Below are positions 1-7,026 of a stretch of DNA of 18,229 bases, piece by piece; within the stretch, counting starts at the first letter, position 1; the number at the start of each line of letters is the position of its first letter. The position numbers and the translations under genes are program-made. Source of the DNA: Bordetella parapertussis (GTDB lineage Bacteria; Pseudomonadota; Gammaproteobacteria; Burkholderiales; Burkholderiaceae_C); assembly GCA_945901125.1 (NCBI GenBank), contig CAMDKD010000051.1, positions 1-18,229 of the forward strand, in the 5' to 3' direction. Below the pieces are notes generated by a model. The model ran no database searches and was not told the DNA's origin. It was given only the letters and a program-made list of their open reading frames with translations.

Positions 1-240
1 ACGACAGATCAGTTGGTGTCGTTGAGCACGAAGCAGGTGGTGGCGTTGACCAGCGCGCAGGCGAGCGCGATATCGGGTGCTAAGTTGGCGAAGATGGAGA
101 CCGCAGATATAGCTGTGCTGACAACGGCAGCCATTGCTGCGCTGACGACAGCTCAAATAAGCAATCTGACGACAGATCAGTTGGCGTCGTTGAGTACGAA
201 GCAAGTGGCGGCGTTGACAACTGCACAACTTAATGCTTTG
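1..240 (+). repeat. 24-nt coding tandem repeat with 168-nt superperiod
   Basis: About ten tandem units of 24 nt are seen. The sequence starting ACGACAGATCAGTTGG at 1 recurs at 169 with a few substitutions, which gives a superunit of seven repeats. The middle units (about 58-120) are more degenerate at protein level. The array starts before the window. Confidence 0.85.
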
Positions 241-249
241 CTTAGCTAG
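1..249 (+). CDS. C-terminal part of a repeat-rich protein with 8-residue repeats (5' end outside window)
   Basis: The reading frame is open from base 1 and ends in TAG at 247-249, so this is only the C-terminus of a larger protein. All of it consists of 8-residue units with the pattern L-[ST]-T-x-Q-[ILV]-x-x, for example LTTAQISN, LTTDQLAS, LSTKQVAA and LTTAQLNA, and it ends in LLS. At DNA level the period is 24 nt. A higher order is also visible: the block beginning at base 1 recurs at base 169, a shift of 168 nt or seven units, with a few third-position changes. The internal TTG at 13 is not a credible start because the repeat continues upstream of it. Arrays of this kind occur in large, probably secreted or surface-exposed proteins of Burkholderiales, but that role is inference. 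No signal or domain other than the repeat is visible here. Confidence 0.8.
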   Translation, partial: TTDQLVSLSTKQVVALTSAQASAISGAKLAKMETADIAVLTTAAIAALTTAQISNLTTDQLASLSTKQVAALTTAQLNALLS

Positions 250-439
250 TAGTGATAAAGCTGAAATCACTCAAGCGCGTTGCGCTTCGAACTTGAACCC
301 GCCATATTAAAAAACCCATATATCCGGGGTGTTCAACAGGTTTGCGAATAAAGTATTCATCAGCTAGACTCAAAGAGAAAGCATTGACAGGCTGAAGTTT
401 GCAAAAACTTGGTTTAACCCCTCGTTAACTCATCCATTT
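250..439. other. Intergenic gap, no gene seen
   Basis: No convincing reading frame is present. Two small hairpins occur: AAGCGC-GTT-GCGCTT (273-287) and AAGTTT-GCAA-AAACTT (395-410). Neither is followed by a clear T tract, so neither is called as a terminator. A perfect -35-like TTGACA lies at 384-389 but has no good -10 at normal spacing. The sequence just before the ATG at 440 has no recognisable Shine-Dalgarno. Confidence 0.5.
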
Positions 440-970
440 ATGAGCATCAAACAACTGAATGCAAGCTATGTGGCCGAAGAGGATCGGGTGGTATTGCGCA
501 TCACCACCAATGATGACAATGAATACCGCTTGTTGCTGACCCGGGCCATGGTCAAAGACCTGCTGGGGCTGGTGCGGCATGTGCAACTGGCGCAGGCGGT
601 GCGCCAGCACCCGACGCCGATGGCGGCCGAGATTGCCGAATTCAAGCAACAGGTGCAGTTGAACAATGCCAGGTTCACCGAGTTTGAACCGGCCTCCCGC
701 CTGCCGCTGGGTGACCAGCCTTTGATGGTGCGCAAGGCCGGCATTCAAAGCGAGGCCGGCAGCCACGTGCTGGAGTTGAACCTGCCGGGCAAGCTGCTCA
801 AGCTTCCTTTGACCGATGAGCTGACCGCTCAAATCGGTGTGGTGCTGCAAACCATAGCCAGCCACGCGCAATGGGATTTACCGGCAGTGGGCGCGCAATC
901 AGGTGTTGAAGATGTGAGTACTTCACCCGGTCAGTTTCCCGATAAGGCTTCGCCGAAATTGCTGCATTAA
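440..970 (+). CDS. Uncharacterised 176-aa protein
   Basis: I do not recognise a named family. The protein begins MSIKQLNASYVAEEDRVVLR and contains an EYRLLLTR segment near residue 30, a helical stretch (about 35-75) and a second strand-rich half (about 105-140). It has no signal peptide, no membrane segment and no cysteine. Codon use resembles the neighbouring housekeeping genes, and the opposite-strand frames are shadows. The gene follows the repeat-protein gene in the same direction and ends at a hairpin shared with convergent gltA. It may be an accessory protein of the repeat protein, but that rests on position only. The last 25-30 residues look low-complexity and may be unstructured. The ATG at 440 is the first start in the frame, although no clear ribosome binding site precedes it. 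Confidence 0.75.
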   Translation: MSIKQLNASYVAEEDRVVLRITTNDDNEYRLLLTRAMVKDLLGLVRHVQLAQAVRQHPTPMAAEIAEFKQQVQLNNARFTEFEPASRLPLGDQPLMVRKAGIQSEAGSHVLELNLPGKLLKLPLTDELTAQIGVVLQTIASHAQWDLPAVGAQSGVEDVSTSPGQFPDKASPKLLH

Positions 971-973
971 ATA

Positions 974-1000
974 AGCCTGTTGCAGAAGTTGCAACAGGCT
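974..1000. terminator. Bidirectional hairpin between convergent genes
   Basis: A perfect 11-bp stem (974-984 pairs with 990-1000) has the 5-nt loop GAAGT. It lies 4 nt after the stop of the 176-aa gene and 26 nt beyond the gltA stop on the other strand. On the minus strand it is followed by TATTTAATG, a weak U-tract; on the plus strand there is none. It most plausibly terminates gltA and may also protect the 3' end of the other transcript. Confidence 0.7.
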
Positions 1001-1025
1001 GGGCTTGGTGAAAGTTACTAAAGGA

Positions 1026-2336
1026 TCAGCGCTTGTCCATAGGCGGTACATCGCGCTTGGCGGCACCGGCGAACAATTGGCGGGGACGGCCGATTTTGTA
1101 TTCCGGGTCGCTGATCATTTCGTTCAATTGCGCAATCCAGCCGACGGTACGCGCCAGCGCAAAAATACCAGTGAACAAATTGACCGGAATGCCGATGGCG
1201 CGTTGCACGATGCCGGAATAGAAATCGACGTTGGGGTAGAGCTTGCGCGAGACAAAGTAATCGTCTTCCAGGGCGATTTTTTCCAGTGCTTTCGCCAGCT
1301 TGAACAGCGGGTCGTTTTCCAGGCCCAGTTCCTGCAACACTTCGTTGCAGGTCTCTTGCATCAACTTGGCGCGCGGATCGTAGTTTTTGTAGACCCGGTG
1401 GCCAAAGCCCATGAGCTTGACGTTGGAGTTCTTGTCCTTGACCTGTTCCATGAACTCACCGACTTTGGCGATGCCGCCATTGGCCTGTATGCCTTCGAGC
1501 ATGTTCAAGCAGGCTTCGTTGGCTCCGCCGTGAGCCGGTCCCCACAAACAGGCGACACCGGCAGCGATAGCGGCAAACGGATTGGTACCGGATGAGCCGC
1601 ACAAACGCACGGTGGAGGTAGACGCGTTTTGCTCGTGGTCTGCGTGCAAGGTGAAGATGCGGTCCATGGCGCGTTCAAGCACCGGGTTGACCACGTAATC
1701 TTCGCAAGGGTTGCCGAACATCATGCGCAAAAAATTGCCTGCGTAGGACAAATTGTTTTGCGGGTACATAAAGGGTTGACCGACGCCGTATTTGTAGGCC
1801 ATGGCCACCAGTGTGGGCATTTTGGCGATCAGGCGGATGGCAGCGACTTCGCGGTGTTCAGGGTTGTTGATGTCGGTGCTGTCATGGTAGAAGGCCGACA
1901 AAGCGCCGACCAGACCGGTCAGCACGGCCATGGGGTGAGCGTCACGGCGGAAACCGCGCAAAAAGAATTGCATTTGCTCGTGCACCATGGTGTGGTGTGT
2001 CACGGTTTTGGTGAAGTCGTGCTTGCCTTTGGCGTTCGGCAGTTCACCGTACAACAGCAAATGGCAGGTTTCCAGGAAATCGCAGTTGGTGGCTAATTGC
2101 TCAATCGGGTAGCCACGGTAAAGCAATTCGCCCTTGTCGCCGTCAATGAATGTGATGGCCGATTGGCAAGAGGCCGTGGACAAAAAGCCGGGGTCGTAAG
2201 TGAACATGCCGGTCTGGCCGTACAGCTTGCGGATGTCGATGACGTCCGGCCCTATGGTGCCGTTGTACACCGGCATCTCAACGCTGGGTTGGCCATTGGT
2301 GAATGAAAGAGTGGCCTTGTAGTCAGCGAGTTTCAT
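1026..2336 (-). CDS. gltA: Citrate synthase
   Basis: This enzyme condenses oxaloacetate with acetyl-CoA to citrate, the entry step of the citrate cycle. The protein has 436 residues (E. coli GltA 427) and shows the hexameric, Gram-negative type of sequence. The catalytic triad is visible: His269 in AHGGANEA, His313 in GFGHRVYKNYDPRA, and Asp371 in NVDFYSG. I prefer the ATG at 2336, giving MKLADYK, over an in-frame codon six residues upstream because AGGAAA lies 5 nt before that ATG. The gene is the last of the sdhCDAB-sdhE-gltA run, starts 33 nt after the sdhE stop, and ends at the 974-1000 hairpin. The GntR gene upstream of the cluster is the obvious candidate regulator, but that is inferred. 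Confidence 0.97.
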   Translation of the reverse strand: MKLADYKATLSFTNGQPSVEMPVYNGTIGPDVIDIRKLYGQTGMFTYDPGFLSTASCQSAITFIDGDKGELLYRGYPIEQLATNCDFLETCHLLLYGELPNAKGKHDFTKTVTHHTMVHEQMQFFLRGFRRDAHPMAVLTGLVGALSAFYHDSTDINNPEHREVAAIRLIAKMPTLVAMAYKYGVGQPFMYPQNNLSYAGNFLRMMFGNPCEDYVVNPVLERAMDRIFTLHADHEQNASTSTVRLCGSSGTNPFAAIAAGVACLWGPAHGGANEACLNMLEGIQANGGIAKVGEFMEQVKDKNSNVKLMGFGHRVYKNYDPRAKLMQETCNEVLQELGLENDPLFKLAKALEKIALEDDYFVSRKLYPNVDFYSGIVQRAIGIPVNLFTGIFALARTVGWIAQLNEMISDPEYKIGRPRQLFAGAAKRDVPPMDKR

Positions 2337-2369
2337 GGTCGTTTCCTGTGTCAAACAATGAAAAAAAAT

Positions 2370-2660
2370 TCAAACTTTAAATAGCTGCAAAACAGATTGC
2401 ACCCGGGGATCTTCTGTCACTGTCTGTGTATGCGGGCGACCCAGCAGCACATCCAGCAAATCGTTGTCAGCCAATTCCATCAGCTCATACATGCCGCGTG
2501 CCTGACCCACGGTCAGAACATCCGCATGCCGGTTGAAGAATCGCTCAATGAACAAATCGTTTTCCAGCAAACCACGGCGGCAACGCCAGCGAAGTTTGCT
2601 GAGGGCCGATGACGACAGCATGTCAACATCCGGCAGGCCGTCGAGTTGTTCATCACCCAT
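2370..2660 (-). CDS. sdhE: FAD assembly factor SdhE (Sdh5/YgfY family)
   Basis: SdhE proteins promote covalent attachment of FAD to the succinate dehydrogenase flavoprotein. This 96-aa protein is of typical size and carries the family's conserved RGxxE motif (Arg29-Gly30-Leu-Leu-Glu33), followed by NDLFIERFF and a helical region ending DLLDVLLGR. The ATG at 2660 directly abuts the TGA stop of sdhB (TGAATG), which suggests translational coupling. Its position between sdhB and gltA places the maturation factor in the same transcript as its client SdhA. The product is soluble and cytoplasmic, with no membrane segment. The first ~18 residues are poorly conserved-looking, and an internal start is possible but unnecessary. 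Confidence 0.93.
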   Translation of the reverse strand: MGDEQLDGLPDVDMLSSSALSKLRWRCRRGLLENDLFIERFFNRHADVLTVGQARGMYELMELADNDLLDVLLGRPHTQTVTEDPRVQSVLQLFKV

Positions 2661-3362
2661 TCACACTGCGCGGCTGATCATCAGCTCTTTGATTTTGCCG
2701 ATGGCCTTGGTCGGGTTCAAACCCTTGGGACAGACATCGACGCAATTCATGATGGTGTGGCAGCGGAACAAACGGTAAGGATCTTCCAAATTGTCCAGAC
2801 GCTCATTGGTGGCGTGGTCGCGGCTGTCGGCGATGAAGCGGTAGGCTTGCAGCAAACCGGCCGGGCCGACAAACTTGTCCGGGTTCCACCAGAAAGACGG
2901 GCAACTGGTCGAGCAGCTGGCGCACAAAATACATTCGTACAAGCCGTCGAGCTCTTCACGTTCGGCGGGTGACTGAAGACGCTCTTTTTCAGGCGGCAGC
3001 GTGTCGTTCACCAGATAAGGCTTGATGGAGTTGTACTGGTTGAAAAACTGCGTCATGTCGACGATCAAGTCGCGAATGACCGGCAAGCCGGGCAAGGGCT
3101 TCAAAGTGATGACGCCGGGCAGCGTCAGCATATTCGTCAGACAGGCCAAACCGTTTTTGCCGTTGATGTTCATGGCGTCCGAGCCGCACACGCCTTCGCG
3201 GCAGGAACGGCGAAACGACAGCGTCGGGTCTTGCGCCTTGAGTTTCATCAATGCATCCAGCAACATGCGCTCGTGACCGTCGAGTTCGACGTCTATGGTT
3301 TGCATGTAAGGCTTGGCGTCTTTTTCCGGGTCGTAGCGGTAAATTTTGAAAGTACGTTTCAT
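2661..3362 (-). CDS. sdhB: Succinate dehydrogenase iron-sulfur subunit
   Basis: SdhB carries electrons from the SdhA flavin to quinone through three Fe-S clusters. In this 233-aa protein, the N-terminal ferredoxin-like domain binds [2Fe-2S] with Cys54, Cys59, Asp62 and Cys74 (CREGVCGSD ... GLAC). The C-terminal domain holds CILCASCSTSCP (Cys144, 147, 150, 154) and the later CHTIMNCVDVCPKG cluster motifs for [4Fe-4S] and [3Fe-4S]. The length matches E. coli SdhB (238). The ATG overlaps the sdhA stop by one base (TGATG), and the stop abuts the sdhE start, so the genes are translationally linked. It acts at the cytoplasmic face of the inner membrane as part of complex II. Confidence 0.98.
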   Translation of the reverse strand: MKRTFKIYRYDPEKDAKPYMQTIDVELDGHERMLLDALMKLKAQDPTLSFRRSCREGVCGSDAMNINGKNGLACLTNMLTLPGVITLKPLPGLPVIRDLIVDMTQFFNQYNSIKPYLVNDTLPPEKERLQSPAEREELDGLYECILCASCSTSCPSFWWNPDKFVGPAGLLQAYRFIADSRDHATNERLDNLEDPYRLFRCHTIMNCVDVCPKGLNPTKAIGKIKELMISRAV

Positions 3363-5155
3363 CAGAAGGTTCTCACTTTGGGAGGGATGCTTTCCGTGGT
3401 CAGCGGTTGGAGTTTGACGGGCTTGTAGCTCATGCTGTTACTGGCGCTGTGCCACAAGCTGTGCTTGAGCCATTCCTCGTCATTGCGACCGTTAGGGTGT
3501 TGCGGTGTGTCGGCGTAATCGTTGACCGTGTGTGCGCCACGGCTTTCGCGCCGGGCTGCCGCAGACACCATGGTGGCCTGGGCGCATTCGATCAGGTTTT
3601 CCACTTCCAGCGCTTCTATGCGTGCGGTGTTGAAAATTTTGCTTTTGTCTTTCAAGCCGATGGCGTTGACACGCTCGCGCAAGGCTGCGATTTGCATGAC
3701 ACCTTCGTCTAAGCTGGCTTGGGTGCGGAACACACCGGCGTGCTTTTGCATGCTGGCGCGCAAATCGTTGGCCACGTCTTGCGCGTATTCACCGTCGGTG
3801 CTGTTGTTCAGCCGCGCCAGGCGCGCCAGCGTGCGATCCGCTGCATCAGCAGGCAAGGGCTTGTGCAATTTGTTTTTCTGGTGGAACTCGACGATGTGGT
3901 TGCCTGCCGCTTTGCCGAACACCAGCAAGTCCAGCAGCGAGTTGGTGCCCAGGCGATTGGCACCGTGTACGCTGACGCAAGAGCATTCACCGACGGCATA
4001 CAAACCGTTGACCACGGCGTTGTGGTCGGTGGAAGTTTGCGTCACCACTTGGCCATGGATATTGGTGGGAATGCCGCCCATCTGGTAGTGGATGGTCGGC
4101 ACCACAGGAATCGGTTCTTTGGTGATGTCGACGTTGGCAAAGTTGTGGCCGATCTCGTACACCGAGGGCAAACGCTTCATGATGGTGTCGGCACCCAGGT
4201 GATCCAGCTTCAAGTGCACGTAATCTTTGTTCGGGCCGCAGCCGCGTCCTTCTTTGATTTCCTGGTCCATGCAGCGCGACACAAAGTCGCGCGGCGCCAA
4301 GTCTTTCAATGTGGGCGCATAACGCTCCATGAAACGCTCGCCCAGGCTGTTGAGCAAAATCGCGCCTTCGCCACGGCAGCCTTCGGTGAGCAGCACACCG
4401 GCACCGGCCACACCGGTGGGGTGGAATTGCCAGAACTCCATGTCTTCCAGTGGAATGCCGGCGCGTGCCGCCATGCCCAGACCGTCGCCGGTGTTGATGA
4501 AAGCATTGGTAGACGCGGCAAAAATGCGTCCTGCGCCGCCGGTGGCCAGCAACACGGTTTTGGCTTCCAGAATATGCAGGTCGCCGGTTTCCATCTCTAG
4601 CGCTGTGACGCCGACCACGTCGCCTTCATCGTCGCGAATCAGGTCTTGCGCCATCCACTCGACAAAGAAATTGGTGTTGGCCTTGAGGTTTTGCTGGTAC
4701 AGCGTGTGCAGCATCGAGTGACCGGTGCGGTCGGCCGAGGCGCAGGCGCGTTGCACGGATTTTTCGCCGTAGTTAGAGGTGTGGCCGCCGAAGGGGCGCT
4801 GGTAAATCGTGCCGTCCGGGTTGCGGTCAAACGGCATGCCCATGTGTTCGAGTTCAAACACCACCCTGGGCGCTTCGCGGCACATGTATTCGATGGCGTC
4901 CTGGTCGCCCAGCCAGTCAGAGCCTTTGACCGTGTCGTAAAAATGGTAGTGCCAGTTGTCCTCAGACATATTGCCCAGCGACGCGCCTATGCCGCCTTGT
5001 GCTGCGACGGTGTGCGAGCGGGTGGGAAACACCTTGGACAAGACGGCCACATTCAGACCTGCACGCGAGAGTTGCAGCGAGGCACGCATGCCTGAGCCGC
5101 CTGCACCGACGATGACCACATCAAAGCGGCGACGGGGAAGAGAAGAGCGTGTCAT
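3362..5155 (-). CDS. sdhA: Succinate dehydrogenase flavoprotein subunit
   Basis: SdhA oxidises succinate to fumarate using covalently bound FAD. The 597-aa protein begins MTRSSLPRRRFD, followed at once by the Rossmann motif VIVGAGGSGM. The segment RSHTVAAQGG contains the histidine that carries the flavin. Substrate-site elements HPTGVAG and HYQMGGI are intact, and the length matches E. coli SdhA (588). A TTG lies directly before the ATG, so the frame is open three bases further. The ATG at 5155 is preferred because CTGGAGA lies about 9 nt upstream. It starts 3 nt after the sdhD stop and overlaps sdhB by one base. It belongs to the sdhCDAB complex II operon. Confidence 0.98.
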   Translation of the reverse strand: MTRSSLPRRRFDVVIVGAGGSGMRASLQLSRAGLNVAVLSKVFPTRSHTVAAQGGIGASLGNMSEDNWHYHFYDTVKGSDWLGDQDAIEYMCREAPRVVFELEHMGMPFDRNPDGTIYQRPFGGHTSNYGEKSVQRACASADRTGHSMLHTLYQQNLKANTNFFVEWMAQDLIRDDEGDVVGVTALEMETGDLHILEAKTVLLATGGAGRIFAASTNAFINTGDGLGMAARAGIPLEDMEFWQFHPTGVAGAGVLLTEGCRGEGAILLNSLGERFMERYAPTLKDLAPRDFVSRCMDQEIKEGRGCGPNKDYVHLKLDHLGADTIMKRLPSVYEIGHNFANVDITKEPIPVVPTIHYQMGGIPTNIHGQVVTQTSTDHNAVVNGLYAVGECSCVSVHGANRLGTNSLLDLLVFGKAAGNHIVEFHQKNKLHKPLPADAADRTLARLARLNNSTDGEYAQDVANDLRASMQKHAGVFRTQASLDEGVMQIAALRERVNAIGLKDKSKIFNTARIEALEVENLIECAQATMVSAAARRESRGAHTVNDYADTPQHPNGRNDEEWLKHSLWHSASNSMSYKPVKLQPLTTESIPPKVRTF

Positions 5156-5158
5156 CAA

Positions 5159-5524
5159 TCAAAGTCTCCAGAGAACCTGAACCGCCCAGCCCAAACATGA
5201 GAGCAGCCAGACGATGGTGAAAATATGCAGAGCCAGACGCAAACCCACGGGTTTGACGTAGTCCATCCAGATGTCGCGCATGCCCACCCACACGTGGTAG
5301 GTCAGGGCCAGCAGCACCGTGAAAGTCAGGGCGCGCATCCACTGCGGGTTGAAGATGCCGGCCCACAGGTCGTAGCCGATTTCGCCGCGAGAAAAAATCA
5401 CTTGAACCAGCACCAGCAGGGTGAACAAGGCCATCAAGGCCGCTGTCAAACGCTGCGCCAACCAGTCGCGCAAGCCGTAGTGGGCACCTGTGACCAGGCG
5501 TTTGGATCCGATTCCGTCACTCAT
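5159..5524 (-). CDS. sdhD: Succinate dehydrogenase membrane anchor subunit
   Basis: SdhD and SdhC form the membrane anchor that binds haem b and ubiquinone. The 121-aa protein has three predicted transmembrane helices, at about 25-45, 65-85 and 96-118. The sequence HVWVGMRDIWMDYVKP matches the E. coli SdhD pattern that contains the haem-ligand histidine (here His77) and the quinone-site Asp-Tyr pair (Asp88-Tyr89). The ATG at 5524 lies 18 nt after the sdhC stop. The stop is separated from sdhA by only 3 nt. Confidence 0.95.
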   Translation of the reverse strand: MSDGIGSKRLVTGAHYGLRDWLAQRLTAALMALFTLLVLVQVIFSRGEIGYDLWAGIFNPQWMRALTFTVLLALTYHVWVGMRDIWMDYVKPVGLRLALHIFTIVWLLSCLGWAVQVLWRL

Positions 5525-5542
5525 ATTTGTTTGCTCCTGAAT

Positions 5543-5974
5543 TCAATACAAGCCGAATAATTTGGCACCTAGCAGCACGGTCAGACCAATGCTTGCGCTC
5601 AAGGTGAAGACGGCGCTGCTGCGGCCGAATTCGCGGCTGACCGAGTGGGTGGCGTCCATGTACAAATGGCGCAAACCGGCGATCAAATGGTGCAGGTATG
5701 CCCAGATCAGCGCCAGGATGGTCAAGCGAATGAACCAGCCCGGGTAAATACTTACACCGAAGTTGACGGCTGCTTTGAGCCTGGCAAAGGAAATTTCTGA
5801 CGATACCGATTTATCGAACAGCCAAATAATGAAAGGCAGCAGCAAAAACATCAGGGCACCGCTGGCGCGGTGAAGAATGGACACCCAGCCCGCAGCCGGC
5901 AGCCGGTAAGTGGGCAAATCGTGAAAGGCGTTGATGTTGCGGAAGGTCGCCGGGGGTTTGACGGGGTCGGTCAT
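5543..5974 (-). CDS. sdhC: Succinate dehydrogenase cytochrome b556 subunit
   Basis: This is the first gene of the succinate dehydrogenase run and encodes the larger anchor subunit. The 143-aa protein has three transmembrane helices, at about 38-55, 82-102 and 120-141. SILHRASG carries the Ser32 and Arg36 that correspond to the quinone-site residues of E. coli SdhC, and HLIAGLRHLYMD carries the haem-ligand histidine (His96). The N-terminal FRNINAFHDLPTYRLPAAGW is typical of proteobacterial SdhC. TGGAAAG lies about 9 nt before the ATG. The 137-bp gap up to the GntR gene probably holds the operon promoter, although co-transcription with the regulator is possible. Confidence 0.96.
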   Translation of the reverse strand: MTDPVKPPATFRNINAFHDLPTYRLPAAGWVSILHRASGALMFLLLPFIIWLFDKSVSSEISFARLKAAVNFGVSIYPGWFIRLTILALIWAYLHHLIAGLRHLYMDATHSVSREFGRSSAVFTLSASIGLTVLLGAKLFGLY

Positions 5975-6111
5975 GCGCTGTGCTTTCCAGAGATCGAGGC
6001 GGGTTGGTGAAACCCCTTAGGGAAGAAGGTTTTTTTCATTCTATTGCAATGCACAAAAATCAGCGGTCGCGCTGGTGCCAGAGGGTTGAAATTCTCATAT
6101 TGAACAGCCGT
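5975..6111 (-). promoter_or_regulatory. Probable sdh operon leader/promoter region
   Basis: This 137-bp gap separates the GntR stop from sdhC. On the minus strand a TAGAAT (-10-like) follows an ATTGCAAT palindrome about 80 nt before the sdhC ATG, but no good -35 lies at 16-18 nt. Further down, a pyrimidine/purine-biased stretch containing seven A's precedes the SD. The region is called from position, not from a strong promoter match. Confidence 0.3.
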
Positions 6112-6897
6112 TCAGTTCAATTCGTTCAGGTAATGACGGCTCTCTGTGAGGTAAACGCCGATGCGCCATTCCATAGGGCTGTCGTGGTAGGTGAACGACA
6201 TACGCTCGACTTGCAGTAAAGGTGTGTTAGTACTAACTTTCAGAAAATCGCATACATCTTTTGAAGGCAGTATGGCGCGCAGCCGTTCCTGGGCGCGCAC
6301 CATGCGGATGCCGAAATCGGATTCGAACATGGCATACATGGGCCTTGTGTCTTTGCTCAGGCGCTCGGCGGTCAGGCCTTTGAAGGTGTTGCCGGGCAGC
6401 CAGATGTCTTCAAAAATGGTCGGCACGCCGTCAAACGACAACACCCGGCGCACCCGGTAGACCATGTCAGACGTGCGCAATGACAGGGCCCGGGCCACAT
6501 CGGCCGGGGCGCGCAAGCGGCTGCAGTCAATGATGTGGCGTTCGGCCGGACCCTGACTGATGCCGGCAGGGTTGTCGGGTTTGAGTTTGAGAAAACGGAA
6601 CTGCACCTGCTGCTCTGAATGGGTGGCGACAAACGTGCCCTTGCCCTGGCGGCGCACCAGCAAATGTTCTTTGGCCAACTCGTCTATGGCTTTGCGCACC
6701 GTGCCCTGGCTGACTTTGAAGCGGGCCGCCAGCTCGAATTCGCTGGGAATCAGGTCTCCGGGTTTCCATTCCCCGGCTTGCAGGCTTTGTAATACCAGTT
6801 CCTTGATCTGCTGGTACAAAGGGCTGAAAGACGGCGACACCGGCCCGGCTTGGGCAGCTTGGCTGGCAGCGTTTTCTAGGGGGGTAGAGGCGTTCAC
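6112..6897 (-). CDS. GntR-family (HutC/UTRA type) transcriptional regulator
   Basis: The 261-aa protein has a winged helix-turn-helix of the GntR type at about 25-92: SPLYQQIKELVLQSL, then PSEFELAARFKVSQGTVRKA, then the wing RRQGKGTFVATH. A UTRA-type effector-binding domain spans about 110-255 (VYRVRRVLSFDGVPTIFEDI ... LLQVERMSFTYHDSPMEWR). UTRA domains bind small organic ligands and alter DNA binding. Here the gene sits between the mdh-acnB and sdh-gltA arms, so a citrate-cycle intermediate is a reasonable ligand guess. The start is GTG at 6897, since an in-frame TGA lies a short way upstream and no ATG precedes the conserved region. No strong SD is visible. The regulator probably also controls itself through the inverted repeat at 6949-6962. 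Confidence 0.93.
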   Translation of the reverse strand: MNASTPLENAASQAAQAGPVSPSFSPLYQQIKELVLQSLQAGEWKPGDLIPSEFELAARFKVSQGTVRKAIDELAKEHLLVRRQGKGTFVATHSEQQVQFRFLKLKPDNPAGISQGPAERHIIDCSRLRAPADVARALSLRTSDMVYRVRRVLSFDGVPTIFEDIWLPGNTFKGLTAERLSKDTRPMYAMFESDFGIRMVRAQERLRAILPSKDVCDFLKVSTNTPLLQVERMSFTYHDSPMEWRIGVYLTESRHYLNELN

Positions 6898-6934
6898 TCG
6901 GTAACCGTCAGGAGCTAGTCATGGAGAAGACGCT

Positions 6935-6962
6935 ATCATATCTTCTATAAGACAGATGTCTT
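6935..6962 (-). promoter_or_regulatory. Candidate gntR promoter overlapping an inverted-repeat operator
   Basis: Leftward -10-like TATGAT (6935-6940) lies 16 nt from AAGACA (6957-6962), a 4/6 match to the -35 consensus. The -35 is one arm of the inverted repeat AAGACA-GA-TGTCTT (6949-6962). A second, shorter symmetry TCTT-CTAT-AAGA covers 6941-6952. A rightward -10-like TATAAG (6946-6951), for mdh, overlaps the same site. An operator shared by both divergent units fits, but no binding data can be read from sequence. Confidence 0.4.
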
Positions 6963-7026
6963 TTCCTTTCCCTGGCTGTCAGGTCCCCCCCGGCGCCGTT
7001 CAATTGTTTAATTCCGGAGAATTTTC

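Noticed and set aside
273..287. Hairpin AAGCGC-GTT-GCGCTT as terminator of the repeat-protein gene
   Set aside because: The stem is only 6 bp and no T tract follows.
425..871. 148-residue open frame antisense to the 176-aa gene
   Set aside because: It mirrors a well-formed plus-strand gene, has histidine/glutamine-rich shadow composition and no recognisable motif.
3719..4600. 293-residue plus-strand open frame opposite sdhA
   Set aside because: It is a shadow of the unmistakable sdhA coding sequence; long antisense frames are common in GC-rich codon patterns.
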